A stretch of DNA of 64,000 bases. It comes from Nostoc sp. UHCC 0870. Lineage in GTDB: Bacteria; Cyanobacteriota; Cyanobacteriia; Cyanobacteriales; Nostocaceae. Position 1 is the first letter of the stretch; each line of letters begins with the position of its first letter. Made by a program: the position numbers and the translations under genes. Below the pieces are notes generated by a model, which had not been told where the DNA came from, did no database searches, and saw nothing but the letters and a program-made list of their open reading frames with translations. The stretch covers positions 574,501 through 638,500 of the forward strand of contig NZ_CP091913.1 in NCBI RefSeq assembly GCF_022063185.1, given 5' to 3'. Shown one piece after another: positions 33,157 to 42,919 of this stretch.

Positions 33157-33963
33157 ATGTTACAACCAGGATTGATTAATTTGATAGTTCCTCAAGGTCA
33201 AAATAGAACTATCGCAGACATATCAACTAAAAACTGGCAAAAGCTGATTAAATTTGCTGTCCTCATACTGTTAGCGTTTGGCGTTACCTTAATATTGGCT
33301 ACAGAACCAGCTTTTGGACAAGAATCGGCTCAAAACGCTCCAGGGTTTAATCCCCAAGCATGGTTAAAAAATGCTTTGCAGTGGATTGATGGTCTTGGTG
33401 CTGTGGGAGCATTAGCATTTATCCTCCTTTATATTATTGCCACTGTCGCCTTTTTACCAGGGTCAATCTTGACTCTCGGTGCAGGTGTGGTCTTTGGCGT
33501 GGTTTGGGGTTCGCTTTATGTCTTCATTGGTGCAACTATAGGTGCTACCGCCGCTTTCTTAGTCGGACGTTATTTGGCTAGGGGATGGGTTGCTAAAAAA
33601 ATTGCCGGGAATCAGAAATTTCGGGCGATTGATGAAGCTGTGGGGAGGGAAGGACTAAAAATTGTACTATTAACGCGACTTTCTCCTATATTCCCTTTCA
33701 ATTTGTTGAACTACGCTTATGGCGTAACAGGAGTTTCCCTCAAAGATTATGTTCTTGCTTCCATTGGCATGATTCCCGGCACAATTATGTATGTTTATAT
33801 CGGTTCTTTAGCTGGTAGTATTGCCACAATTGGTACTGAATCCCAACCGGGGAATCCTGGTGTACAGTGGGCGATTAGGATTATCGGCTTTATCGCTACG
33901 GTTGCTGTGACAATTTATGTTACTAAAGTTGCTCGTAAGGCTTTAGAAGATGAAGTTTTATAG
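33157..33963 (+). CDS. TVP38/TMEM64 (DedA-like, SNARE-associated) membrane protein
   Basis: The 268-residue polytopic protein of the VTT/DedA superfamily, proposed lipid scramblases or transporters. It has an N-terminal membrane segment with an AFGQ-type cleavage site. The core includes FLPGSILTLGAGVVFGVVWG, then GRYLARG and LLTRLSPIFPFNLLNYAYGV. An intact version of the truncated gene directly upstream. RBS GGGAGAAAT precedes the start. Its position after the redox cluster may indicate shared expression, but no functional link is visible. Confidence 0.85.
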   Translation: MLQPGLINLIVPQGQNRTIADISTKNWQKLIKFAVLILLAFGVTLILATEPAFGQESAQNAPGFNPQAWLKNALQWIDGLGAVGALAFILLYIIATVAFLPGSILTLGAGVVFGVVWGSLYVFIGATIGATAAFLVGRYLARGWVAKKIAGNQKFRAIDEAVGREGLKIVLLTRLSPIFPFNLLNYAYGVTGVSLKDYVLASIGMIPGTIMYVYIGSLAGSIATIGTESQPGNPGVQWAIRIIGFIATVAVTIYVTKVARKALEDEVL

Positions 33964-34074
33964 TCTACAAACGATGATGAAAATAAACAAGTCAACCTGA
34001 ATTAGTTAATTAAATCAGTATGAGTTAATTGGGATTTTGTACTGTTTCATACCTATTAAATAAGTAAAAAATTA

Positions 34075-34605
34075 ATGATAACAACCAAGACAAGCAAATT
34101 ACTCACTGGTACTCAAGTTCCAGAACTGGAAGTAAAAACCCTGGATGGTAAACTTTGGAAACTGTCTGAGCAGCAGCCCCAAAACTTCACATTAATTATC
34201 TTTTATCGGGGCTGGTTCTGCCCAATTTGCCACAATTATTTAGCAGAACTGGAACAACTTATAGACGATTTTACTAAACTTGGAGTGGAAGCGATCGCTA
34301 TTAGTGGCGATAGTCAAGCAGATGCTCAAAAATCAATTACGGAATGGGGAATTAAAAATATCACCGTTGGCTATGAAGCTAGCATAGACTTATTTCGTAG
34401 TTGGGGAATTTATATTTCCAAAGGTGCATTTGAAAAAGAACCTCCTTTATTTTGTGAACCTGGTTTTTTCTTAGTTAAGCCAGACAGCACACTTTTCTAT
34501 GCTGCCGTAAATAGCGCACCTTTTGGTCGTCCACCCATATCAGATATGCTCTCTGCTATTGACTTTGTTTTGCCAAGGAATTATCCCGTGCGAGGAACTG
34601 ATTAA
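34075..34605 (+). CDS. Peroxiredoxin-like (AhpC/TSA) protein
   Basis: The 176-residue thioredoxin-fold protein of the peroxiredoxin-like subgroup carries a CxxC at the peroxidatic position: YRGWFCPICHNYL (Cys49, Cys52), then VEAIAISGDSQADA. The CPIC arrangement resembles bacterioferritin-comigratory-like thiol reductases more than 2-Cys Prx. The cluster of thioredoxins and reductase upstream is a likely electron source. Confidence 0.88.
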   Translation: MITTKTSKLLTGTQVPELEVKTLDGKLWKLSEQQPQNFTLIIFYRGWFCPICHNYLAELEQLIDDFTKLGVEAIAISGDSQADAQKSITEWGIKNITVGYEASIDLFRSWGIYISKGAFEKEPPLFCEPGFFLVKPDSTLFYAAVNSAPFGRPPISDMLSAIDFVLPRNYPVRGTD

Positions 34606-34660
34606 TTCGTAATTCGTAATTCGTAATTCGTAATTCGTAATTCGTAATTCGTAATTCGTA
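34605..34660. repeat. Heptamer tandem array, 8 x ATTCGTA
   Basis: Eight perfect copies of ATTCGTA start within the last bases before or at the stop of the peroxiredoxin-like gene. It is a cyanobacterial STRR and is followed by a palindromic dispersed repeat near 34672-34700. Confidence 0.85.
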
Positions 34661-34781
34661 ATAATATCAGGCTCGTTCGCCCCTAGCGTGCCGTAAGAAT
34701 CACTAACCTAGTTTGTAATATTCCATCTTATGCTGGGATGGAATAATTACATCAATTATTAATAGTTGAAGGAGTTAATTT

Positions 34782-36329
34782 ATGTCAAGTTCTGCATTTC
34801 AAAAAGTTACTCTACCACCAATGGATGAGTATAATCAAAAACTGATTTCCTATGTTCATCCACCTGATTGGGTTAATCCTCAGCCTGCTGATTGTTACGA
34901 CTTAGTTGTGATTGGTGCTGGTACGGCGGGATTAGTTGTCGCCGCAGGTGCAGCAGGTTTAGATGTAGGATTAAAAGTGGCTTTGATTGAAAAACATTTG
35001 ATGGGTGGGGATTGTTTAAATGTCGGTTGTGTGCCTTCCAAATGTATTATCCGTTCCTCTCGCGTTGTTGGCGAAATGTGGGAGGCAAAGGCTTTGGGAA
35101 TTAATCCTCCAGAAAAAATAGACGTTGATTTTCCCGCAGTTATGGAACGGATGCGTCGTTTAAGGTCGGGTATTAGCCATCATGATTCGGCTCATCGTTT
35201 TCAAAAGCTGGGAATTGATGTTTTTTTGGGTGGCGGTCATTTTTCTAGTGACAATACCATTGAAGTTGGCAATCAAAAACTTCGGTTTAAAAAAGCTGTA
35301 ATTGCTACAGGTGCTAGAGCCGTGCGTCCCTCGATTAAGGGAATTGAAGAAGCTGGATTTCTGACTAATGAAACTGTATTTTCACTCACGGAACTTCCCA
35401 AACGTCTGGCTGTAATTGGTGGTGGGCCTATCGGTTGTGAATTGGCTCAAGCTTTTCAACGTTTAGGTTCTCAAATCATCTTATTTCACAAAGGCGATCA
35501 CATCTTAAATAAAGAAGATAAGGAAGCCGCAGAAATTATACAAAACCGTTTTATTCAAGAAAAAATGCACTTGGTTTTGAATAGCCAAATCCAAAGTGTA
35601 GAAAAAACTCCTGAAGGAAAGATCATCAACTTTCTCAGCAATGGTTCTAAAATGTCCATCACTGTTGACGAAATTTTAGTTGGTGCAGGACGCGCCCCGA
35701 ATGTTGAAGGTTTAAATTTAGAAGCGGTTGGGGTGGAGTATGACCAACGTCAGGGGGTAAAAGTCAATGATTACCTCCAGACAACAAACCCCAGGATTTA
35801 TGCGGCTGGTGATATCTGCATGGATTGGAAGTTTACTCATGCGGCTGATGCAGCAGCGCGGATTGTGATTAAGAATACTCTGTTTTCTCCCTTTGGCTTC
35901 GGAAAATCCAAGTTGAGTAGTTTGGTAATGCCTTGGGTAACATATACTGACCCAGAAATTGCCCATGTGGGGATGTACGAACAAGAGGCTCAAGAAAAGG
36001 GTTTTGATATCAATACAATCAAGATTCCTTTTAGTAGTGTAGACCGTGCGATCGCAGATGGTGAAGAAGACGGGTTTGTGAAAATTATCCACAAAAAAGG
36101 TTCAGATCAAATTTTAGGTGCAACTATTGTCTCGCGTCATGCTGGGGAAACAATTAGTGAAGTAACTACGGCTATTGTGAATAAGGTTGGTTTAAATGGG
36201 TTATCTGGTGTGATTCATCCTTATCCAACTCAAGCCGAAGCTATTAAAAAAGCAGCAGATGCTTATCGTCGTACTCTATTAACACCAACATCCAAACGAA
36301 TTTTAGGATTGCTGACTAAGGTTTCTTAA
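34782..36329 (+). CDS. Mercuric-reductase-like FAD/NAD disulfide oxidoreductase
   Basis: A 515-residue flavoprotein of the pyridine-nucleotide disulfide family. FAD motif VIGAGTAGLVVA, redox disulfide GGDCLNVGCVPSKC (Cys78/Cys83), NAD motif VIGGGPIGCELA, second FAD motif IYAAGDICMD, and the dimer domain with HPYPTQAEA. It lacks the N-terminal HMA domain and the C-terminal vicinal Cys pair of true MerA, so mercury reduction is doubtful. It may reduce another disulfide. GAAGGAG precedes the start. Confidence 0.88.
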   Translation: MSSSAFQKVTLPPMDEYNQKLISYVHPPDWVNPQPADCYDLVVIGAGTAGLVVAAGAAGLDVGLKVALIEKHLMGGDCLNVGCVPSKCIIRSSRVVGEMWEAKALGINPPEKIDVDFPAVMERMRRLRSGISHHDSAHRFQKLGIDVFLGGGHFSSDNTIEVGNQKLRFKKAVIATGARAVRPSIKGIEEAGFLTNETVFSLTELPKRLAVIGGGPIGCELAQAFQRLGSQIILFHKGDHILNKEDKEAAEIIQNRFIQEKMHLVLNSQIQSVEKTPEGKIINFLSNGSKMSITVDEILVGAGRAPNVEGLNLEAVGVEYDQRQGVKVNDYLQTTNPRIYAAGDICMDWKFTHAADAAARIVIKNTLFSPFGFGKSKLSSLVMPWVTYTDPEIAHVGMYEQEAQEKGFDINTIKIPFSSVDRAIADGEEDGFVKIIHKKGSDQILGATIVSRHAGETISEVTTAIVNKVGLNGLSGVIHPYPTQAEAIKKAADAYRRTLLTPTSKRILGLLTKVS

Positions 36330-36614
36330 TTGCTAGTTTAAAAAAGTATTTTTCCAAATGGCTCATCAAGTTATGGGCTAGATTATCTGTGGATTTTCAA
36401 CCGCTCCAGGAGTGCAAAGGTACACGGAGGAATATAGAAAGAGATAGAGGTCTAATGAAATTTATATATTTTTTATTATTAATACTCAGCACTCTTCATC
36501 AATTTTAAAAGTTTGTGGTTGATTAACTTTTTTGGTTGATTACTTTGTCGTGGTGTAACATACTCGATCGCAAGATTGATGATATTTTATTGTTGCACAA
36601 ACTCCTTGATCTCA

Positions 36615-37268
36615 ATGGCGATACAAGATATGACACTCAATTTATATTTACTGCGACATGGAGAAACTACTTTTAGTCAAAGTGGTAATTTTTGTGGTGA
36701 AACTGATGCAGAGTTAACATCTGAAGGGATGCAGATGGCATCTAGTTTTGCCGATGTGTATAAAAAATTGAAGTGGTCAGCCGTTTATGTTAGCCCAATG
36801 AAGCGTGCAATTGCAACTGCCAAGCCATTTTGTGATGCTATCGGTATGGATATGCAGTTGCGTGACGGACTGAGGGAAGGTAGTTATGGCGAATGGGAAA
36901 CTAAGAGTAAATCCTTTGCTCAAGAGAATTACGCTCAAAACTATGTAAAATGGTTGACAGAACCAGCTTGGAATGCACCAATAGGTGGAGAAACTGCGGT
37001 AGATATTGCTAACCGTTCTATGCCTGTAATTGCTGAAATTCAAGAAAAACATCCCCAAGGTAATGTTTTAGTGGTTTCCCATAAAGCCACGATTCGGATT
37101 ATGCTTTGCAGTTTACTAGGAATTGATTTGGGACGCTATCGCTATCGGGTGAATATTTTGGTCGCGTCTGTAAGTATGGTTAAATTTGACGTTAATGGCC
37201 CGTTGTTAGAAATATTAGGCGATCGCCATCATATACCCGATCATATTCGCTCTCGTCCGGGAACATAA
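36615..37268 (+). CDS. Histidine phosphatase superfamily protein
   Basis: A phosphoglycerate-mutase-like enzyme. The RHG motif LLRHGETTF provides the catalytic His, supported by SPMKRAIATA, the acid LREGSYGEWE and the second His in VVSHKATIRIML. Substrate unknown: members hydrolyse sugar phosphates, phosphoglycerate or cobalamin-pathway phosphates. The start is MAIQDMTLNL, or MTLNL five codons later; a farther upstream ATG is unlikely. Confidence 0.85.
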   Translation: MAIQDMTLNLYLLRHGETTFSQSGNFCGETDAELTSEGMQMASSFADVYKKLKWSAVYVSPMKRAIATAKPFCDAIGMDMQLRDGLREGSYGEWETKSKSFAQENYAQNYVKWLTEPAWNAPIGGETAVDIANRSMPVIAEIQEKHPQGNVLVVSHKATIRIMLCSLLGIDLGRYRYRVNILVASVSMVKFDVNGPLLEILGDRHHIPDHIRSRPGT

Positions 37269-37274
37269 TAATTC

Positions 37275-37820
37275 CTACTTGTCGCATCGCTTGAGAACGA
37301 AAAAGAAGGGTTGAGGTATGATTTTATAATCCATGATTCCGAACACAGTATTCTCATCTACTTTTCTAAAAGAATCATTGATTGGTAAATAATCATAAAT
37401 CATGGTAGCAGACACTTTGCCTCTATACTCCATCATTCGCAGTCTTGCTTGACTATTCTCAGTCTTCATTAAATAATTCATTGACACCAGTAATGGCTTT
37501 AGAGAATTATTTTTGGGTATCGGTAATTTTAAGACCCAGTTCATTAAAGTGGGATTGGGTGCAACCTGAAAAATTTCCCCTTGATTATCTAAAAATAACA
37601 AAGGGCGAACATTTTCAGAGTCTATAAATTCCTTGCCGTACCAATTAGAAATTTCTAATAGACCGTCCATTGGATGATCTGTATGCAGTCCAGATCCTTG
37701 CCAACGACCAAACATAAAGTCTAAATTGACGGGTTCAAGAGCATCAAACAATTCTAAAGCTTTTTCTGTTGTAGTTTTACCCGTTTTCAAAATCAACTGA
37801 TAATTTTCTAAGGTTTCCAT
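37275..37820 (-). CDS. DUF4334 / GXWXG domain protein
   Basis: A 181-residue soluble protein. The N-terminal GXWXG motif (MFGRWQGSGLHTDHP) and C-terminal DUF4334 block (RLRMMEYRGKVSATMIYDYLPINDSFRK, ENTVFGIMD) are both present. Family function is unknown; similar proteins are annotated as lipocalin-like. It converges with the phosphatase gene, with only a few bases between them. Confidence 0.85.
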   Translation of the reverse strand: METLENYQLILKTGKTTTEKALELFDALEPVNLDFMFGRWQGSGLHTDHPMDGLLEISNWYGKEFIDSENVRPLLFLDNQGEIFQVAPNPTLMNWVLKLPIPKNNSLKPLLVSMNYLMKTENSQARLRMMEYRGKVSATMIYDYLPINDSFRKVDENTVFGIMDYKIIPQPFFFVLKRCDK

Positions 37821-37925
37821 GTTTTCTCCTTGTCCTTGTAATATAAGTCACAGATTTAACCCCCTAGTACCGCAAGGGGTAAATAAATAACCCATTCCAA
37901 ATCAACAAAACCCTTACGTTGTTTT

Positions 37926-37974
37926 CATTTTGACTTTTGACTTTTGAATTTTGACTTCCGCGTAGCGGTACTAG
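37926..37974. repeat. Dispersed repeat, copy 2 (inverted relative to 3907-3936)
   Basis: TTTTGACTTTTGACTTTTGA-type units followed by CTTCCGCGTAGCGGTAC mirror the sequence after the histidine kinase. It is non-coding, between the DUF4334 and GST genes. Confidence 0.5.
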
Positions 37975-37982
37975 CCTTAATT

Positions 37983-39209
37983 TTATTTTCTGACAAAGTT
38001 AGACGGGTCTTGATCTCGTCTATGCTTAGTGGGAATAGGGTCTGGTTGCCCATCACCTGCAAGGGCTGCGGTTTTCTCCAGGGATTCCCTCAATCGCTTG
38101 GCTGCATAGATAGACATATCTCTAGGTACATTAATGCGATCGCGCAAATATCTTAAAGCTACATCAGATCCCGACGGAGGTACACAGTCTTCACCTGTCA
38201 TCATATGTGTTAAAGCACAACGTAGGGCTTGATCAAACAAATTATCATCTAAGGGGTTGACTCGGATAATATTGATGCGGTGTTCGATAGTTCGTTGAAG
38301 AGCTTCCATACGGGAGTTTTCGGGTTCTGGATAAGTAACATCTGGTAGCCCAAACCAGGGGCCGTTATCTACTCGCGCTTTATTGAGAAGCATCTGAGGT
38401 TCGCCGTTTTCCCAACAGCCCCCCATCTGGGGCGGCAAATCATGTACGTGGGTGTGAAAGTCACTCTGAGTACCGCAGTAGGTCGGTCGGCTTTCCATTG
38501 CCGCAAACCATGCACTCAAGCGAGGGTTTTCCTCCCGCAGTGAGTAGCCTTTGTAGTAGTAAAGGCTGGCATTCATTCGTTCTACATAAGGCGTAAAAAT
38601 GACATCGACGATGCCGAAGCTATCTAGAAAATAAGGGCTTGGAGTTCGACCCAGAGCCTCCTCGACCTTAGCCACCACTCTAATAAATTCTTCTCGGTTG
38701 CGTTTTTCTTGTTGAGAGGAAAGTGCTGGATAGCACAGCCAAGCGCACCAGGCTCTAAATAAAAGTCGTTCTAATTGACGTAGAGGAAGCACCGTGCGGT
38801 CTTCCATCCCTTGGTTTAATGGTCCAAAAACCTTTTCCAAAGCGATCAAAATGTCATCGCTTTCCTTAATAATCCGTCCATCTAGCTCGATCGCGGGGAG
38901 CATTCCTGATGGTACTTTACGTTTGTACCAACTTTCTTTCTCCCCATAGCAGAACATTGTCACTTTTTCGATGCGGTAGGGAATTTGTTTTTCCTCTAGC
39001 CATAACCAAATTTTTTGACAGTAAGGACACCAGGCGTGGTTATCACGGTACAGCGTTACCCGCACCTCAGATTCGGGCTGACCAAACAAGCGCAACCGGG
39101 CTTTAGCGTTGGTGAGACCATTAACAGTATCTATTTGATAATCCGTGAGGGTTTCTAGTTCTTGCCAGCTTAAGGGTGCAGTTGTCATAGGGTAAGTTGG
39201 GTAGGGCAA
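37983..39209 (-). CDS. Glutathione S-transferase family protein with CPYC site
   Basis: A 408-residue protein with an N-terminal thioredoxin/GST domain bearing the glutaredoxin-like CPYC (61-64, [14 protein letters not shown]), [12 protein letters not shown] and ESDDIL. A helical GST C-domain and about 130 extra residues follow ([23 protein letters not shown]). Such large GSTs occur in cyanobacteria and plastids. It probably acts in glutathione-dependent reduction. MPYPTYPM and an internal Met are both possible starts. Confidence 0.82.
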   Translation of the reverse strand: MPYPTYPMTTAPLSWQELETLTDYQIDTVNGLTNAKARLRLFGQPESEVRVTLYRDNHAWCPYCQKIWLWLEEKQIPYRIEKVTMFCYGEKESWYKRKVPSGMLPAIELDGRIIKESDDILIALEKVFGPLNQGMEDRTVLPLRQLERLLFRAWCAWLCYPALSSQQEKRNREEFIRVVAKVEEALGRTPSPYFLDSFGIVDVIFTPYVERMNASLYYYKGYSLREENPRLSAWFAAMESRPTYCGTQSDFHTHVHDLPPQMGGCWENGEPQMLLNKARVDNGPWFGLPDVTYPEPENSRMEALQRTIEHRINIIRVNPLDDNLFDQALRCALTHMMTGEDCVPPSGSDVALRYLRDRINVPRDMSIYAAKRLRESLEKTAALAGDGQPDPIPTKHRRDQDPSNFVRK

Positions 39210-39299
39210 TACTTAGGACTTTTCTTCAATTGGCTCTGCATTTATATTATTCAGCAATTCTCACCACTCAGCACTCATCTGCCTCCCATCATCTACAAT

Positions 39300-41963
39300 A
39301 TGGAGGCACATAAGATTTACAGTCCAGTAGGAGAGTTTTCGGTGGATTCCCGATACAACCCAGCAGCAATTGAGGAAAAATGGCAAAAAACATGGTTAGA
39401 ACTTGGCTTAGACCAGACCCCAACAGATAGTAATAAGCCCAAATTCTACGCTCTATCCATGTTCCCCTACCCATCGGGCAGCCTACACATGGGTCATGTC
39501 CGTAACTATACAATTACCGATGTAATTGCCCGCCTCAAACGAATGCAAGGGTATCGGGTACTGCATCCAATGGGATGGGATGCCTTTGGCTTACCCGCAG
39601 AAAACGCAGCCATTGACCGTGGTGTACCCCCCTCCCAGTGGACGTATCAAAATATTGACCAAATGCGGCAACAATTGCAGCGTCTTGGCTTATCCATTGA
39701 TTGGGATTGTGAACTTGCCACCTGTTCACCAGACTATTACAAATGGACACAATGGATTTTCTTGCAGTTTTTAGAAGCAGGTTTGGCGTACCAAAGAGAA
39801 GCTGCTGTTAACTGGGACCCTATAGACCAAACTGTTTTAGCAAACGAACAGGTTGACAACGAAGGACGTTCTTGGCGCAGTGGTGCTAAAGTTGAGCGCA
39901 AATTACTCAGACAGTGGTTTTTCAAAATTACCGACTACGCCGAAGAATTATTAAACGACCTGGATAAATTGACAGGCTGGCCGGAACGGGTCAAGTTGAT
40001 GCAGGCGAACTGGATAGGGAAATCGACAGGGGCGTATTTAGAATTTCCGATTGTGGGTAGCGATGAAAAAATCGCCGTCTACACTACCCGTCCTGATACT
40101 GTTTTTGGTGTCAGCTATGTAGTTTTAGCACCAGAACATCCCTTGACGCAGCAAGTCACCGCCAAAGACCAAAAAGTGGCAGTAGAAGCCTTTATTCAAG
40201 AGGTGACAAATCAAAGTGAGTTAGAACGTACCGCCGAAGACAAACCCAAGCGCGGTGTTCCTACTGGGGGGAAAGTCATTAACCCATTTACTGGTGAAGA
40301 AGTACCCATTTGGATTGCTGACTATGTATTGTATGAGTATGGTACTGGGGCGGTGATGGGTGTACCTGCCCATGATGTGCGGGATTTTAAATTTGCCCAA
40401 AGATATGATTTGCCCATTGATTTTGTCATTGCTGCGCCTGAAGATGTGGCAGGGTTTGATTTAACTCCGACATCTGAGACAGAAGAAGTTAAACAATTAG
40501 TTCAGATTGAATCTAATGAGGCATACACTGAGCCAGGAATTTTAATTAATTCTGGTCTATTTACTGGCATGACTTCCACAGATGCCAAACAAGCAATTAC
40601 TAAATATGCCCAAGAAAAAGGTTTTGGTAAAGAACGTATTCAATATCGCTTACGAGATTGGTTGATTTCTCGCCAACGCTATTGGGGCGCACCCATTCCA
40701 GTCATTCACTGCCCCAACTGTGGGATAGTACCAGTGCCAAATGAAGATTTGCCTGTGCAGTTACCGGAAGATGTAGAATTTACCGGCCGTGGTGGTTCAC
40801 CTTTGGCGCAGTTGGAAAGTTGGGTAAATGTCCCTTGTCCTACCTGTGGTACTCCTGCTAAACGGGAAACCGACACAATGGATACCTTTATTGATTCCTC
40901 CTGGTATTTTCTACGGTTTCCTGATGCTAAAAATGAAAATCAGGTGTTTGACCCTAGTAAAACTAACGACTGGATGCCTGTAGAGCAATACGTGGGTGGG
41001 ATTGAACACGCGATATTACATTTGTTATATTCCCGGTTCTTTACTAAGGTATTGCGAGATAGAGGTTTGTTGAATTTTGATGAACCCTTTGAACGTCTAT
41101 TAACTCAAGGGATGGTGCAGGGTTTAACTTACCTGAATCCCAACAAGGGGGGTAAAGATAAATGGATTCCTTCCAATTTAGTTAACCCCAATGACCCGCG
41201 TGACCCCCAAACAGGTGAACCGTTGCAGCGTCTTTACGCTACTATGTCCAAGTCTAAGGGTAACGGTGTCGCGCCAGAAGATGTAATTTCTAAGTATGGT
41301 GTAGACACAGCGCGGATGTTTATCTTATTTAAAGCACCACCCGAAAAAGACCTGGAATGGGATGAGGCGGATGTTGAAGGACAATTCCGCTTCTTAAATC
41401 GGGTTTGGCGATTGGTGACAGATTATGCTGCGGCTGGGGTTTGCCGAAAGCAGGCTCAACTTGCTGATTTGAGTAAGCCAGAAAAGGAATTACGGCGGGC
41501 AATTCATACGGCTATCCAAGCTGTAACGGAAGATTTAGAAGATGAGTATCAGTTTAATACAGCCGTTTCCGAGATGATGAAGTTGAGTAATGCTCTCTCT
41601 GATGCTGACTGTCGCAATTCACCAATTTATGCTGAAGGTGTGCAAACTTTGGTGGTGTTATTAGCTCCTTTTGCGCCACATATTGCTGATGAATTGTGGC
41701 ATTCATTGGGTAATAGTACATCAATTCATACTCAGACTTGGCCTGCTTTTGACCCAGATGCTTTGGTGGCTGATGAAATTACCTTGGTAATTCAGGTTAA
41801 TGGGAAGAAACGCGCTGATTTGCAAGTTCCAGCCCAGGCTGATAAGGCTGAGTTGGAGAAATATGCCCGTGAATCAGAAGTGGTTCAGCGTTATTTGGAA
41901 GGTAAGGCAATTAAAAAGGTGATTGTTGTGCCTGGAAAGCTGGTTAATTTCGTGGTTAGTTAG
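39300..41963 (+). CDS. leuS: Leucyl-tRNA synthetase
   Basis: The class I synthetase charges tRNA-Leu. Visible are HIGH-type HMGH ([15 protein letters not shown]), the CP1 editing domain with [13 protein letters not shown], a zinc-binding C-P-x-C region (CPNCG, CPTCG) and KMSKS-type [10 protein letters not shown]. The ATG start gives 887 residues. A GTG at 39342 preceded by GGAGAG would give the usual MDSRYNPA N-terminus and may be the true start. No CAAD domain is appended here. Confidence 0.96.
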   Translation: MEAHKIYSPVGEFSVDSRYNPAAIEEKWQKTWLELGLDQTPTDSNKPKFYALSMFPYPSGSLHMGHVRNYTITDVIARLKRMQGYRVLHPMGWDAFGLPAENAAIDRGVPPSQWTYQNIDQMRQQLQRLGLSIDWDCELATCSPDYYKWTQWIFLQFLEAGLAYQREAAVNWDPIDQTVLANEQVDNEGRSWRSGAKVERKLLRQWFFKITDYAEELLNDLDKLTGWPERVKLMQANWIGKSTGAYLEFPIVGSDEKIAVYTTRPDTVFGVSYVVLAPEHPLTQQVTAKDQKVAVEAFIQEVTNQSELERTAEDKPKRGVPTGGKVINPFTGEEVPIWIADYVLYEYGTGAVMGVPAHDVRDFKFAQRYDLPIDFVIAAPEDVAGFDLTPTSETEEVKQLVQIESNEAYTEPGILINSGLFTGMTSTDAKQAITKYAQEKGFGKERIQYRLRDWLISRQRYWGAPIPVIHCPNCGIVPVPNEDLPVQLPEDVEFTGRGGSPLAQLESWVNVPCPTCGTPAKRETDTMDTFIDSSWYFLRFPDAKNENQVFDPSKTNDWMPVEQYVGGIEHAILHLLYSRFFTKVLRDRGLLNFDEPFERLLTQGMVQGLTYLNPNKGGKDKWIPSNLVNPNDPRDPQTGEPLQRLYATMSKSKGNGVAPEDVISKYGVDTARMFILFKAPPEKDLEWDEADVEGQFRFLNRVWRLVTDYAAAGVCRKQAQLADLSKPEKELRRAIHTAIQAVTEDLEDEYQFNTAVSEMMKLSNALSDADCRNSPIYAEGVQTLVVLLAPFAPHIADELWHSLGNSTSIHTQTWPAFDPDALVADEITLVIQVNGKKRADLQVPAQADKAELEKYARESEVVQRYLEGKAIKKVIVVPGKLVNFVVS

Positions 41964-41967
41964 CACT

Positions 41968-41995
41968 GTAGAGACGTTGCATACAACGTCTCTAC
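41968..41995. terminator. Perfect hairpin after leuS
   Basis: GTAGAGACGTTG/CAACGTCTCTAC, 12-bp stem with a 4-nt loop, begins 5 bp after the stop codon. It could end leuS transcription. A second perfect hairpin (42067-42088, GAGACGCGA/TCGCGTCTC) lies 70 bp on; both have the form of dispersed Nostoc palindromes. Confidence 0.55.
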
Positions 41996-42172
41996 ATCAT
42001 TTATTTGGTGCAACTTCATAGAGAATTTGGATAATACGAATTATTCGTGTAGTGAATTGGTTTTTGGAGACGCGATTCATCGCGTCTCTGTATTCTTTTT
42101 GCCAATAGCTAATAAAAATATAGTTATTTATTCAAGTTAAAGTTTTGATATTTTAGCCAGGTTTAATAGTAT

Positions 42173-42616
42173 TTAAGAGTCGCTATTAATATCTTTATGA
42201 ATACCATTTCTTTCTCGTTTGAGACTTTCTTCTAGTGCTTGAATTTGTTCACGACGAGCTTCTAATTCTAGTGTGCGACGTGCTAAATCTTGGTTTTGTA
42301 AAGTTAGAGATTGTCTCCATTCTTCGGCTCTTTCTGCTTCTTGTTGTAAAAATTCTGGGGAGATACCTGTTGTCAAATAACCTTGCACTAAATGTAGTAC
42401 CCAGTCACAAGCATCTTCCATATGTTCAATACTACCTGTGGAGGAAAGTTTTACTAACACCAGCAATTTTTCGCTGATGGTGTTACTTTTACCCAGTAAA
42501 ATGAAAGCTTCTTCTGGAATAATTGTCCAAAGATAATCAGCTTCTTGACGTGCTAATAAGCGTAATTGGTACTGGTTTAAAAATTCATTTTTATGGACTT
42601 GGGCTAGATATAGCAT
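42173..42616 (-). CDS. Hypothetical protein with C-terminal coiled coil
   Basis: 147 residues. A compact N-terminal part (LLARQEADYLWTIIPEEAFI) is followed by a long helix rich in Glu/Gln/Arg (AERAEEWRQSLTLQNQDLAR to IQALEESLKRER) that should form a coiled coil. No family recognised. It is followed, in its own direction of transcription, by the leuS region and preceded by tandem octamers, which lie in its promoter position. Confidence 0.6.
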   Translation of the reverse strand: MLYLAQVHKNEFLNQYQLRLLARQEADYLWTIIPEEAFILLGKSNTISEKLLVLVKLSSTGSIEHMEDACDWVLHLVQGYLTTGISPEFLQQEAERAEEWRQSLTLQNQDLARRTLELEARREQIQALEESLKRERNGIHKDINSDS

Positions 42617-42623
42617 GGCTTGG

Positions 42624-42915
42624 GAAGGGGTGTAAGGGTGTAAGGGTGTGAGGGTGTAAGGGTGTGAGGGTATGAGGGTGTAAGGGTGTAAGGGTGTAAG
42701 GGTGTAAGGGTGTGAGGGTGTGAGGGTGTAAGGGTGTAAGGGTGTGAGGGTGTAAGGGTGTGAGGGTGTAAGGGTGTGAGGGTGTAAGGGTGGAATAATT
42801 TAAAATTTTTCTAACCCCTATACCCCTACACCCCTATACCCCTACACCCCTATACCCCTACACCCCTATACCCCTATACCCCTATACCCCTATACCCCTA
42901 CACCCCTACACCCCT
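42624..42915. repeat. Two opposed octamer arrays (GGTGTAAG, then CCCCTACA)
   Basis: About 20 copies of an 8-bp unit GGTGTAAG/GGTGTGAG (42624-42793) are followed after 24 bp by about 12 copies of the near-complementary CCCCTATA/CCCCTACA unit (42818-42915). Together they could fold into a long imperfect cruciform. The array ends 5 bp before the stop codon of valS. Confidence 0.85.
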
Positions 42916-42919
42916 AGAG

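Noticed and set aside
34782..36329. True mercuric reductase (merA)
   Set aside because: No N-terminal HMA domain and no C-terminal Cys pair; no mer genes around.
42624..42915. CRISPR array
   Set aside because: Units are 8 bp, contiguous and without unique spacers.
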